Positions 8,752 through 16,517 of a DNA stretch of 64,000 nt are shown here, piece by piece. The stretch lies in the NCBI RefSeq assembly GCF_009708005.2, contig NZ_CP052757.1:124001-188000 (forward strand), in the 5' to 3' direction. The notes below the pieces were generated by a model. The model worked only from the letters and a program-made list of their open reading frames with translations, made no database searches and was not told the origin of the DNA. This stretch comes from Cellulosimicrobium protaetiae. Its GTDB lineage: Bacteria; Actinomycetota; Actinomycetes; Actinomycetales; Cellulomonadaceae. The translations under genes were made by a program, and so were the position numbers. Within the stretch, counting starts at the first letter, position 1. Every line of letters begins with the position of its first letter.

Positions 8752-8764
8752 TTTGCGCTGCAAA
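8752..8764. promoter_or_regulatory. Candidate operator for the exporter-operon regulator
   Basis: TTTGCGCTGCAAA is a perfect 5-bp inverted repeat with a 3-bp spacer, about 30 bp upstream of the operon's first start codon, where the promoter should be. Binding by the winged-helix protein encoded in the operon is inferred. Confidence 0.45.
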
Positions 8765-8838
8765 CCTGTTTGTAGGATTCCACGCCGCCGCCGATCGCAC
8801 AACCCCCTCTTGCCCACCCACCCCCCACCCCCGCTCGC

Positions 8839-8892
8839 CGAGCACGACACGAGGGCCGCCATCCGGCCGATGTCGACCCCCTGTCGTGCTCG
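8839..8892. repeat. Palindromic element family 1, copy 2
   Basis: Outer arms CGAGCACGACA and TGTCGTGCTCG pair perfectly; the interior has decayed. It lies between divergently transcribed genes, so it cannot simply be a terminator. Length 54 bp. Confidence 0.75.
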
Positions 8893-8930
8893 ACAGCGAG
8901 CAGGGTCGTGGTCGACGGGCCGCGATTAAT

Positions 8931-8940
8931 GTGATATCAC
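8931..8940. promoter_or_regulatory. GTGATATCAC palindrome at the SPFH promoter
   Basis: A perfect 10-bp palindrome in an AT-rich island (ATTAATGTGATATCACTTTG) followed by a -10-like GCTATAC. It is about 55 bp before the SPFH gene. The ribbon-helix-helix protein encoded two genes along is a plausible autorepressor here (inference). Confidence 0.55.
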
Positions 8941-8992
8941 TTTGCTATACATCATCGCAGGCGGCCGACGGCCGCACGAGAGGACGGCCCCC

Positions 8993-9940
8993 GTGACCGA
9001 GAGCGCAGCACCCCCGCAGGAGTCCGTCGGCGGTGAGCCGACCGGCCGTCCCGTCGGCCACGACGGCACGCGCGTCGACGTCACCGAGCAGCCCGCCTGG
9101 TCGCTCGGCGCAGGCGGGGGCGGCCTCGTGATCCTGCTCCTCCTCACCGCCTTCGCCGCGTCGGTCCCCCTGTTCGCGACCGGCACCCCGGGCGGTGTCG
9201 TGCTGGGCGTCGTCGCGGTCCTGCTGGGGTTCTTCCTGCTCACGATGGTCAAGGTCATCAACCCCGGGCAGACGCTCGTCGTCCAGTTCTTCGGCCGGTA
9301 CCTCGGGACCATCCGGCGCACCGGGCTCGTCGCGACGGTGCCGTTCTCGACGCGCAAGCGCGTGTCGGTCCGCGTGCGCAACTTCGAGACGAGCGAGCTC
9401 AAGGTCAACGACGCCGACGGCAACCCGATCAACATCGCCGCGATCGTCGTCTGGCAGGTCGCGGACACCGCGAAGGCGAGCTTCGCCGTCGAGGACTACA
9501 CCGACTTCGTCCGCGTCCAGGCGGAGTCGGCGCTGCGCCACGTCGCGATGTCGCACCCCTACGACGCCGAGGCCGGCGAGCAGTCGCTTCGCGGGGCCAC
9601 CGAGGTCGTGTCGGCGGAGATCGCCACGGAGGTCGCGGCGCGCGTGGTCGTTGCTGGCGTCGAGGTCATCGAGGCCCGCATCTCCAACCTCGCCTACGCG
9701 CCCGAGATCGCCCAGGCGATGCTCCAGCGCCAGCAGGCCGGGGCGATCATCGCGGCGCGGTCGCGCATCGTCGAGGGAGCCGTGTCCATGGTCGAGGACG
9801 CGCTCTCGCGCCTCGAGGCCGAGGACATCGTCACGCTCGACGACGAGCGCCGCGCGACCATGGTCTCCAACCTCCTCGTCGTGCTGTGCGGCGACAGCCG
9901 CGTGACGCCCGTCGTCAACACGGGGTCGCTCTACCAGTGA
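8993..9940 (+). CDS. SPFH (Band 7/PHB) domain membrane protein
   Basis: A 315-residue protein with a polar N terminus, two adjacent membrane helices (about residues 40-85), then a prohibitin/flotillin-like SPFH domain: [16 protein letters not shown], the R-V-R-N-F-E-T strand, the E-S-A-L-R-H-V helix and [14 protein letters not shown] helical [12 protein letters not shown] segment ends the domain. Family members scaffold membrane microdomains. The GTG start at 8993 is chosen because GAGAGGACGG precedes it and the residues upstream are not protein-like. The stop overlaps the GTG start of the ribbon-helix-helix gene, so they form a two-gene operon. Confidence 0.88.
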   Translation: MTESAAPPQESVGGEPTGRPVGHDGTRVDVTEQPAWSLGAGGGGLVILLLLTAFAASVPLFATGTPGGVVLGVVAVLLGFFLLTMVKVINPGQTLVVQFFGRYLGTIRRTGLVATVPFSTRKRVSVRVRNFETSELKVNDADGNPINIAAIVVWQVADTAKASFAVEDYTDFVRVQAESALRHVAMSHPYDAEAGEQSLRGATEVVSAEIATEVAARVVVAGVEVIEARISNLAYAPEIAQAMLQRQQAGAIIAARSRIVEGAVSMVEDALSRLEAEDIVTLDDERRATMVSNLLVVLCGDSRVTPVVNTGSLYQ

Positions 9941-10299
9941 CCCCTCGCACCCCGGCCGTGCCCGGCGACGGCGAGCAGCCGTCGTCGGGCAGCGGCGTGC
10001 CCAAGGGCGGCGACCCCGAGGTCGGCGCGACGGACGCGCGAGCGACGGACGCCCGAGCGACCGCGGACGCTGCGGACGCGGACGACGGCGGCGCCCGGGC
10101 GCGCCGACCGCAGCGCAAGTCGGTGCTCCTGCGCCTCGACCCCGCCGTCCACGACGCGCTCACCCGCTGGGCCGGCGACGACCTGCGCAGCGTCAACGCG
10201 CAGATCGAGATGCTGCTGCGCCGCGCGCTCGACGACGCCGGCCGCCTCCCCCGCGACGTCCGCCCGCCCCGCCGCCCGGGCCGCCCGCGCCAACCCTGA
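9937..10299 (+). CDS. Ribbon-helix-helix (Arc-type) DNA-binding protein
   Basis: The 120-residue product has a disordered, Ala/Asp-rich N-terminal half with repeated A-T-D-A-R. Residues 61-98 then form an Arc/MetJ-like ribbon-helix-helix: K-S-V-L-L-R-L-D-P-A-V-H-D-A-L, then W-A-G-D-D-L-R-S-V-N-A-Q-I-E-M-L-L-R-R-A-L, and finally a Pro/Arg-rich tail. The GTG at 9937 overlaps the SPFH stop codon. Pairing of SPFH and RHH genes is seen in many actinobacteria. By analogy with small RHH regulators it could bind the palindrome at 8931-8940 and repress its own operon; that is inferred. Confidence 0.8.
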   Translation: MTPRTPAVPGDGEQPSSGSGVPKGGDPEVGATDARATDARATADAADADDGGARARRPQRKSVLLRLDPAVHDALTRWAGDDLRSVNAQIEMLLRRALDDAGRLPRDVRPPRRPGRPRQP

Positions 10300-10305
10300 C
10301 CCCGC

Positions 10306-10360
10306 CGAGCACGACGTGAGGGACGTTCTGAGCCGGATGGCGACCCCCAGGTCGTGCTCG
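10306..10360. repeat. Palindromic element family 1, copy 3
   Basis: Arms CGAGCACGAC (10306-10315) and GTCGTGCTCG (10351-10360), 55 bp overall, between two genes on the same strand. The interior stems are imperfect. Confidence 0.75.
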
Positions 10361-10433
10361 ACCGCGCACGACCGCATGGTCGGCGGACAGCGCGCATCCA
10401 GGCAGCGTCCGGATCGCTCCCCGCGAGCGGTGC

Positions 10434-10439
10434 TATAAC
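10434..10439 (+). promoter_or_regulatory. -10 box of a leaderless promoter
   Basis: TATAAC lies 6 bp before the GTG start of the CPBP gene with no ribosome site between, as expected for a leaderless mRNA. Confidence 0.55.
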
Positions 10440-10445
10440 CGGACG

Positions 10446-11324
10446 GTGCGCGACCGGACCGATCCCCTCCCCGCTACCCCGCCCGAGCCTGCTCCCGGAC
10501 AGGGGACGACGACGGCCACGACCACCCCGGACGCCGTCGCCCGCGCGCGCCCGGACCGGGCGGCACGACGCCGCATCGGCGCGGAGATCTGGATCGTCCT
10601 CGGCCTGAGCCTCGGCAAGTCGGCCGTCTACGCGATCATCAACATCGTCGCGCGCCTCACCGCCGGGACCCCGCTCGGCGAGCAGTCCGCGAGCCTCAAC
10701 GTCAGCCGGTCCGCGCGCCCGTACCTCGACCTCACATACCAGCTCGTGGGCATCTTCTTCGCGGTGCTGCCCGTCGCGCTCGCGCTGTACCTGCTCAGCG
10801 CACGGGGCAGGTCCGCGGTCCGCGCGATCGGTCTCGACGGCGCCCGGCCGCTGCGCGACGTCGGCTGGGGCTTCGCGCTCGCCGCGGCGATCGGCATCCC
10901 CGGGCTCGGGTTCTACGCGCTCGGGCGCGTCCTGGGCATCACGGTCGAGGTGCAGGCGTCGGCGCTCAACGCCGCGTGGTGGACCGTTCCCGTGCTGATC
11001 CTCGCGGCCCTGCAGAACGGGCTGCTGGAAGAGGTCATCGCGGTCGGGTACCTCTTCGAGCGCACGCGCGACCTCGGCTGGGGTCGCGTGAAGTTCGTCG
11101 TGTGGAGCTCGCTGCTGCGCGGGTCGTACCACCTGTACCAGGGGTTCGGCCCGTTCGTCGGGAACGTCGTCATGGGCGTCGTCTTCTCGTGGTTCTACAC
11201 GTCCCGCTGGGGACGGCACCGCGTCATGCCGCTCGTGATCGCCCACACCCTGCTCGACGTCGTCGCGTTCGTCGGGTACGCGCTCCTCCCCCTGGAGTGG
11301 AAGCAGTCCCTCGGCCTCGCGTGA
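10446..11324 (+). CDS. CPBP-family intramembrane protease homolog
   Basis: A 292-residue protein with a ~45-residue polar N terminus and about seven membrane helices. CPBP (CAAX-protease/bacteriocin-processing) motifs are visible: E-E-V-I-A-V-G-Y-L-F-E-R (motif 1, the usual E-E-x3-R region), R-G-S-Y-H-L-Y-Q-G (motif 2 His) and H-T-L-L-D-V-V near the C terminus (motif 4). Thus the putative glutamate and histidine active-site residues are present. Substrate is unknown. The GTG start sits 6 bp after a TATAAC -10 box. It is monocistronic; the next gene is convergent. Confidence 0.88.
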   Translation: MRDRTDPLPATPPEPAPGQGTTTATTTPDAVARARPDRAARRRIGAEIWIVLGLSLGKSAVYAIINIVARLTAGTPLGEQSASLNVSRSARPYLDLTYQLVGIFFAVLPVALALYLLSARGRSAVRAIGLDGARPLRDVGWGFALAAAIGIPGLGFYALGRVLGITVEVQASALNAAWWTVPVLILAALQNGLLEEVIAVGYLFERTRDLGWGRVKFVVWSSLLRGSYHLYQGFGPFVGNVVMGVVFSWFYTSRWGRHRVMPLVIAHTLLDVVAFVGYALLPLEWKQSLGLA

Positions 11325-11330
11325 CGTCTG

Positions 11331-11374
11331 GGCCAGTCGACGGCCAGTCGACGGCCAGTCGATGGCCAGTCGAC
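11331..11374. repeat. 11-bp tandem repeat array
   Basis: Four head-to-tail copies of GGCCAGTCGAC, one with a T for C change, and a partial fifth, lie between convergent genes. They are enclosed by CCTCGCGT (11314) and ACGCGAGG (11379), so the array forms the loop of a larger hairpin. Confidence 0.8.
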
Positions 11375-11405
11375 GGCCACGCGAGGGCCGCCGCGACAGC
11401 CGTGT

Positions 11406-12254
11406 TCAGGCGATCCCGAACGCGCCCGTCTCGAGGTCGACCAGGTGGGTCTCGCGGTTGCCGTAGTCGACGCCCCACGTGGGCGTGGACAGCTCCAGGT
11501 AGTGCGGCGTGAAGTCGCCCTCCAGGGAGTCGACCATCGCCTCGGACGTCCCGCCGAGGTGGTCGTCCGCCCAGGGGCTCTCGCCCTCCGCGAACCCGGT
11601 CCACTCCTCGTCCCACGGCGAGACCCAGCCGGACTCCTCGTCACCGGGGGCGGTGCCTGCGTTCGGGTCGCCGGTCCTCGGGACGAGGTAGGCCCAGCGG
11701 GTGACCGTCATGTCCTCGCCGCGACGCGTGCCGAGCGGCGGGTCCCACGCGTTCTGCCCCTCGTCCGTCGCGACGTGCTCGCCCGCCCGGCGCGTGTCGG
11801 GCGGGGCGGGGGTCGGGCCGGCCGCGAGCTCCTGCTCGGTGAGCCAGACCAGGGCGAACCGCTGGCCGATGATGTCGCTGAGCACGAGCGCGTGCGGGTG
11901 CTCCTGGGCCGCGCGCAGGTCGACCACGAACGGGTCGTCCGGGTCGCTCGCGTCGAGCTCGTCGGCGAACTGTCCCTCACCGAGGAAGTACGCGATGCCC
12001 GGGAGCCCGGGGCCACGGCGCTGGTACTCGGCCGGCAGCCGCAGCGTGACCGCGTGCCGCATCGGCAGCCCGGTGCTCGGGCTCCTCGGCCACGTGCGCG
12101 GCTCGATCCCGGGGCCGGCGTCGCCGATCCAGCCCCAGGCCGCCTCGCCCCAGGGGGCGACGGGCGGCGACGCGAGGTCCGTCGTCCCGACGGGCGCCCC
12201 GTCCACCGCGTCCTGCGGGGTGAGGCCGAACAGGATGTCGTACGCAGTGACCAC
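11406..12254 (-). CDS. Hypothetical cytosolic protein
   Basis: A 282-residue acidic protein with no signal peptide, membrane helix or cysteine cluster. It is rich in Trp and Pro, with conspicuous W-G-E-A-A-W-G-W-I-G-D-A-G-P-G and S-P-W-D-E-E-W-T-G stretches and a T-P-H-Y-L-E-L-S-T-P-T-W-G-V-D-Y-G-N-R-E-T-H-L-V-style C terminus. I do not recognise a domain. The start is a GTG preceded by CGAGGAGCACC, a good ribosome site. It is followed by a convergent gene and preceded by the end of the peptide-importer operon, so context gives no clear role. Confidence 0.7.
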   Translation of the reverse strand: MVTAYDILFGLTPQDAVDGAPVGTTDLASPPVAPWGEAAWGWIGDAGPGIEPRTWPRSPSTGLPMRHAVTLRLPAEYQRRGPGLPGIAYFLGEGQFADELDASDPDDPFVVDLRAAQEHPHALVLSDIIGQRFALVWLTEQELAAGPTPAPPDTRRAGEHVATDEGQNAWDPPLGTRRGEDMTVTRWAYLVPRTGDPNAGTAPGDEESGWVSPWDEEWTGFAEGESPWADDHLGGTSEAMVDSLEGDFTPHYLELSTPTWGVDYGNRETHLVDLETGAFGIA

Positions 12255-12321
12255 AGGTGCTCCTCGTGCGGGACGGACGGGGAGTCACATCCTAGGGTCG
12301 TCCGCCCACGGCCCTGACGGG

Positions 12322-14055
12322 TCAGGCGCCGCGCAGGGCGCGGAGCTCTTCGCGGCGCTCGGCCTGGAGGACCGGGTCGGGGACGGGCAGCGAGGCGAGG
12401 AGCCGCCTGGTGTACTCCTCGCGCGGGTTGCCCAGGACCTCCGCACCGGTGCCCTCCTCGACGAGCCGCCCGCGGTAGAGCACCGCGATGCGGTCGGAGA
12501 GCAGGTCGACGACGGCGAGGTCGTGCGACACGAACAAGCTCGCGAAGCCCAGCTCGCGCTGGAGCTCGGCGAACAGGTCGAGCACGCGCGCCTGGACCGA
12601 GACGTCGAGCGCGGAGGTCGGCTCGTCGGCCACGAGCAGCTCCGGGTCGAGCGCGAGCGCGCGCGCCAGCGACGCGCGCTGGCGCTGCCCGCCGGAGAGC
12701 TCGTGCGGGAACCGGTCGCCGTACGACCGCGGGAGCTGCACGGCCTCCAGCAGCTCGTCCACGCGCCCGCGCGCCGCCTGCGGCGACTCCGCGCGCCCGT
12801 GCACGACGAGCGGCTCCGCGACGCAGTCCGCGATCGTGAGCAGGGGGTTGAAGCTCGTCGCCGGGTCCTGGAACACGAACCCGATGCGTGGGCGCACGGG
12901 GCGCAGGTCGCGCTCCTTGACCCCGTTCATCTCGACGCCGAGCACCCGCAGCGACCCGCCCGTGACCTTGGTGAGGCCCGCGACGGCGCGCGCGAACGTC
13001 GTCTTGCCCGAGCCGGACTCGCCCACGAGGCCGAGCACCTCGCCGGGACGGATCGTGAGCGAGACGTCGTCGACGGCGGTGAAGCCGGGACGACGCAGGC
13101 GGCCCGGGTAGGTGACGGTCAGTCCCTGCGCGGCCACCACGGGCTCCGCGTCGGCCCAGCCCGCGTCCCGGGCGGACGCGCGGGCCTCGGCGCGTGCCGT
13201 GCCCTCGCCGACGCGCGGCACGGAGTCCAGCAGGGCGCGCGTGTACGCGGCCTGCGGCGCCGCGAAGAGGTCGCGCGCGCTCGCCTGCTCGACGACCTTG
13301 CCCTGGTACATGACGGCGACGCGGTCCGCGAGGTCCGCGACGACGCCCATGTTGTGCGTGATGAGCACGATCGCGGTGCCGAACTCGTCGCGGCAGCGGC
13401 GCAGCAGGTCGAGGATCTCGGCCTGCACGGTGACGTCGAGAGCGGTCGTCGGCTCGTCGGCGACGATGAGCCCCGGGTCGAGCACGAGGGCCATGGCGAT
13501 GACGATGCGCTGCTTCTGCCCGCCCGAGAACTGGTGCGGGTAGTGGTCGACGCGCGTCTCCGGGTCCGGGATGCCGACGCGCCGGAGCACGTCGACGGCG
13601 CGCCTGCGCGCCTCGCGCCGCGACACCTTGGTGTGCGCGCGGATGCCCTCCATGATCTGCCAGCCGACCGTGTACACGGGGTTGAGCGCGGCGGACGGCT
13701 CCTGGAACACCATCGCGACGTCGGTCCCGCGGACCTGGCGCAGCCGCTCGCCCCCGAGCGAGACGACGTCGTGCTCGTCCGTCCCGCCCTTGTTCGTCAG
13801 CACGACGGCGCCGCGCGCCGTCGCGGTCGACGGCAGCAGCCCGAGGATCGTCTTGGCGGTGACCGTCTTGCCGGAGCCGGACTCGCCGACGACGGCGAGC
13901 ACCTCCCCGGGCGCGACCTCCAGGTCGACCCCGTCGACCGCACGCACGGACCCGGCGTCGGTCGCGAAGGACACCGCGAGGTCGCGGATCGTCACGACGG
14001 GCCGCGCGGCGCCCTCGTCGGCCCGGCGGGTCGTCTGGTCCGTCACGGCGCTCAT
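12322..14055 (-). CDS. Fused double ATPase of the oligopeptide ABC importer (DppD-DppF)
   Basis: The 577-residue protein contains two complete ABC domains. The first has Walker A G-E-S-G-S-G-K-T at 57-64, signature F-S-G-G-Q-K-Q-R and D-E-P-T-T-A-L-D. The second has G-E-S-G-S-G-K-T near residue 343, signature L-S-G-G-Q-R-Q-R and D-E-P-T-S-A-L-D. Both are of the dipeptide/oligopeptide/nickel importer type (long D-H-Y-P-H-Q-F and R-F-P-H-E-L before the signatures), so one gene replaces separate dppD and dppF. It overlaps the permease gene by ATGA and ends the operon. It powers import by the two permeases encoded upstream. Confidence 0.93.
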   Translation of the reverse strand: MSAVTDQTTRRADEGAARPVVTIRDLAVSFATDAGSVRAVDGVDLEVAPGEVLAVVGESGSGKTVTAKTILGLLPSTATARGAVVLTNKGGTDEHDVVSLGGERLRQVRGTDVAMVFQEPSAALNPVYTVGWQIMEGIRAHTKVSRREARRRAVDVLRRVGIPDPETRVDHYPHQFSGGQKQRIVIAMALVLDPGLIVADEPTTALDVTVQAEILDLLRRCRDEFGTAIVLITHNMGVVADLADRVAVMYQGKVVEQASARDLFAAPQAAYTRALLDSVPRVGEGTARAEARASARDAGWADAEPVVAAQGLTVTYPGRLRRPGFTAVDDVSLTIRPGEVLGLVGESGSGKTTFARAVAGLTKVTGGSLRVLGVEMNGVKERDLRPVRPRIGFVFQDPATSFNPLLTIADCVAEPLVVHGRAESPQAARGRVDELLEAVQLPRSYGDRFPHELSGGQRQRASLARALALDPELLVADEPTSALDVSVQARVLDLFAELQRELGFASLFVSHDLAVVDLLSDRIAVLYRGRLVEEGTGAEVLGNPREEYTRRLLASLPVPDPVLQAERREELRALRGA

Positions 14056-15296
14056 CGCCGGTCCTCCGTCTCGTCGTGGGGTCCCGCGTCGTCGGCCACG
14101 ACGGGCGCGGTCCCGGGGACCGCCTCGTCCGGCCCGGCGGCGGGCCTCCCGTCCAGCCCGACCGCGTCGGGGTCGCGGCGCCCGGGGACGGCGGCGAGCT
14201 CGTCGGAGCGCGAGCCCGCGCCCTCGATCGCGTCGAGCCCGCCGGGTCCCGCGGTGAGCGTCCCGCCCGGCACGACCGACGTCTCCGCGACCTCGCCCGA
14301 CACCTCGGCGGCCGCGCGGCGCGAGCGCAGTCGCGGGTCCGCGAGGTCGTTGAGGCTCTCGCCGACGAGCGTGATGCCGAGCACGACGAGCACGATCGCC
14401 AGACCCGGGAAGAGCGCGGTCCACCAGATGCCGCTCGTCACGTCGGACACGGCCTTGTTGAGGTCGTAGCCCCACTCGGCGGCCGCCGTCGGCTCGATGC
14501 CGAACCCGAGGAACCCGAGGCCGGCGAGGGTGAGGATCGCCTCGGACGCGTTGAGCGTCACGATGAGCGGGAGCGTGCGCGTCGAGTTCCGCAGCACGTG
14601 GCGGAACATGATGCGGCGGTGCGGCGTGCCGAGCACGCGCGCCGAGTCGACGAACGCCTCGCCCTTGATCCGCACGACCTCCGCGCGCGTGACGCGGAAG
14701 TACTGCGGCACGAACACCACGGTGATCGACAGCGCGGCGGCGAGGATGCCGCCCCACATGCTCGACTGCCCGCCCGAGATGACGATCGCCATGAGGATCG
14801 CCAGGAGCAGGGACGGGAAGGCGTAGATCGCATCGCAGACCACCACGAGCAGCCGGTCGGCCCAGCCGCCGAAGTAGCCCGACACGAGACCGAGCAGCAC
14901 GCCGACCACGATCGAGGCGAGGATCGCGACGACGATGACGAGCAGCGCGGTCTGGGCGCCCCAGATGACGCGCGACAGCACGTCGTACCCGCCGACGGTC
15001 GTGCCGAGCAGGTGCTCGGCGGACGGCGGCTGCTGCGCGCCGAACGGCCCGTCCGCGGAGCGGAGCTGGCTGTACCCGTACGGGGCGAGCACGGGCGCGA
15101 GCGCCGCGGTGAGCAGGAAGATCCCCGAGATGACGAGCCCCGCGACGAGCATGCCGCGCTGCAGCCCGACGCTCTGCCGGAGCTGGTGCACGACGGGCAG
15201 GCGCTTCCACCACGCGACGCGCCCGCGCTCGGGGACGACGGCGGGGGCGGGGCTCCCGGTGCCCGGCCCTGCCGGGACGACGGTCTCCGCGACCAT
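14052..15296 (-). CDS. Peptide ABC importer permease, DppC type
   Basis: A 414-residue inner-membrane permease. The first membrane helix (about 49-70) is followed by the oligopeptide-type H-L-L-G-T-T-V-x-G-Y-D-V-L-S-R motif. The binding-protein-dependent transport core follows, with the E-A-F-V-D-S-A-R-V-L-G coupling loop and G-L-G-F-L-G-F-G. A further helix ends at L-N-D-L-A-D-P-R. The last 75 or so residues form a Gly/Ala/Pro-rich acidic cytosolic tail that usual DppC proteins lack. It starts 1 nt after the upstream permease stop and overlaps the ATPase gene. Confidence 0.92.
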   Translation of the reverse strand: MVAETVVPAGPGTGSPAPAVVPERGRVAWWKRLPVVHQLRQSVGLQRGMLVAGLVISGIFLLTAALAPVLAPYGYSQLRSADGPFGAQQPPSAEHLLGTTVGGYDVLSRVIWGAQTALLVIVVAILASIVVGVLLGLVSGYFGGWADRLLVVVCDAIYAFPSLLLAILMAIVISGGQSSMWGGILAAALSITVVFVPQYFRVTRAEVVRIKGEAFVDSARVLGTPHRRIMFRHVLRNSTRTLPLIVTLNASEAILTLAGLGFLGFGIEPTAAAEWGYDLNKAVSDVTSGIWWTALFPGLAIVLVVLGITLVGESLNDLADPRLRSRRAAAEVSGEVAETSVVPGGTLTAGPGGLDAIEGAGSRSDELAAVPGRRDPDAVGLDGRPAAGPDEAVPGTAPVVADDAGPHDETEDRR

Positions 15297-15297
15297 G

Positions 15298-16413
15298 TCA
15301 GTACCTCACCCTCGGGTCGATGAGCGCCGCGATGATGTCGACGAGGAAGTTCGTCACCGCGACGATCACGGCCATGAGCACGACGATCCCCTGCACGGCG
15401 ACGAAGTCGCGCGCCTGCAGGTACTCGGCGAGCTGGAAGCCGAGGCCCTTCCACTCGAACGTCGTCTCGGTGAGGACGGCGCCCGCGAGGAGCATCGCGA
15501 CCTGGAGCCCGATGACGGTGATGATGGGGATCAGCGCGGGGCGCCACGCGTGGGCCCGCACGAGCCGCGACTCGCGGACGCCGCGCGAGCGCGCGGCGGT
15601 CACGTAGTCGGTGGAGAGCGTCCCGATGACGTTGGTGCGCACGAGCCGCAGGAACACGCCCGCCGTGAGCAGCCCGAGCGCGAGCGCCGGCAGGACGGCG
15701 TGCTGGAGCACGTCGCCCACGATCGCCGGGTCGCCGGTGCGGATCGCGTCGATCAGGTAGAAACCGGTGGGGTCGTCGAGGAACTGCAGCTCGATCTCCG
15801 CGTCGGTGGACGCCCGCCCGGAGACGGGGAGCCAGCCGAGCCACACGGAGAAGACGAGCTTGAGCATGAGCCCGGCGAAGAACACGGGCGTCGCGTAGGC
15901 GAGGATCGCGGAGACGCGCAGCATCGCGTCGGGCACGCGGTCGCGCAGGTAGCCCGCGAGCAAGCCCAGCGGGATCCCGACGACGAACGCCACGAGCAGC
16001 GCGTAGGTGGCCAGCTCGAGCGTCGCGGTGCCGTAGGTCAGGAGCACCTCGGTGACGGGGCGGTTGTCGCTGATCGTCGTGCCGAAGTCGCCGCGCACGA
16101 TGCCGCCGAGGTACTCGAGGTACTGCACCACCACCGGGCGGTCGTACCCGGCCTCGTGGATGCGCTCGGCGAGCTGGTCGGGCGTGAGGCGGCCCCCGAG
16201 GGCGGCGGTGATCGGGTCACCGGTCGCCCGCATGACCACGAAGACCGTGGTCACGAGGATGAAGACGGTGGGGATGATGAGCAGCGCGCGGACCAGGATG
16301 TAGCTCCCGAGCCCGCCGCCGCCCCCGCGGCGACGACGCGCGCGCGAGGTCGTCGTCGACCCCGTGCCCGCGGAGCCCTCGCCGACGGTGGTGTCGGTGG
16401 TGGTGGTCGTCAT
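15298..16413 (-). CDS. Peptide ABC importer permease, DppB type
   Basis: The 371-residue permease begins with a Thr-rich, then Arg/Gly-rich cytosolic stretch, followed by the typical DppB first helix (Y-I-L-V-R-A-L-L-I-I-P-T-V-F-I-L-V). A conserved extracytoplasmic G-D-F-G-T-T-I motif and the transport core with Y-V-T-A-A-R-S-R-G-V-R-E coupling loop come next. The C terminus has D-P-R-V-R-Y, standard for the family. The ATG at 16413 is used because the frame runs open through the upstream intergenic hairpin. It lies 104 bp after the binding-protein gene, separated by a strong stem-loop that may lower its expression. Confidence 0.92.
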   Translation of the reverse strand: MTTTTTDTTVGEGSAGTGSTTTSRARRRRGGGGGLGSYILVRALLIIPTVFILVTTVFVVMRATGDPITAALGGRLTPDQLAERIHEAGYDRPVVVQYLEYLGGIVRGDFGTTISDNRPVTEVLLTYGTATLELATYALLVAFVVGIPLGLLAGYLRDRVPDAMLRVSAILAYATPVFFAGLMLKLVFSVWLGWLPVSGRASTDAEIELQFLDDPTGFYLIDAIRTGDPAIVGDVLQHAVLPALALGLLTAGVFLRLVRTNVIGTLSTDYVTAARSRGVRESRLVRAHAWRPALIPIITVIGLQVAMLLAGAVLTETTFEWKGLGFQLAEYLQARDFVAVQGIVVLMAVIVAVTNFLVDIIAALIDPRVRY

Positions 16414-16466
16414 GTCGTCTCTTCCTCGGTGCCCGGGTGGCGCGGTCCGCGTCCCGGGCGAGCGGT

Positions 16467-16505
16467 GCCCGGCCCTCCCCGCGGGTCGCGCGGGGAGGGC
16501 CGGGC
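16467..16505 (-). terminator. Stem-loop between binding-protein and permease genes
   Basis: Perfect 17-bp GC arms (16467-16483, 16489-16505) around a 5-nt loop, just after the binding-protein stop. No U-tract follows, so it may be a partial terminator or an mRNA 3' stabiliser. Either would keep the binding protein in excess over the permeases. Confidence 0.75.
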
Positions 16506-16517
16506 GGAGGCTGCTCG

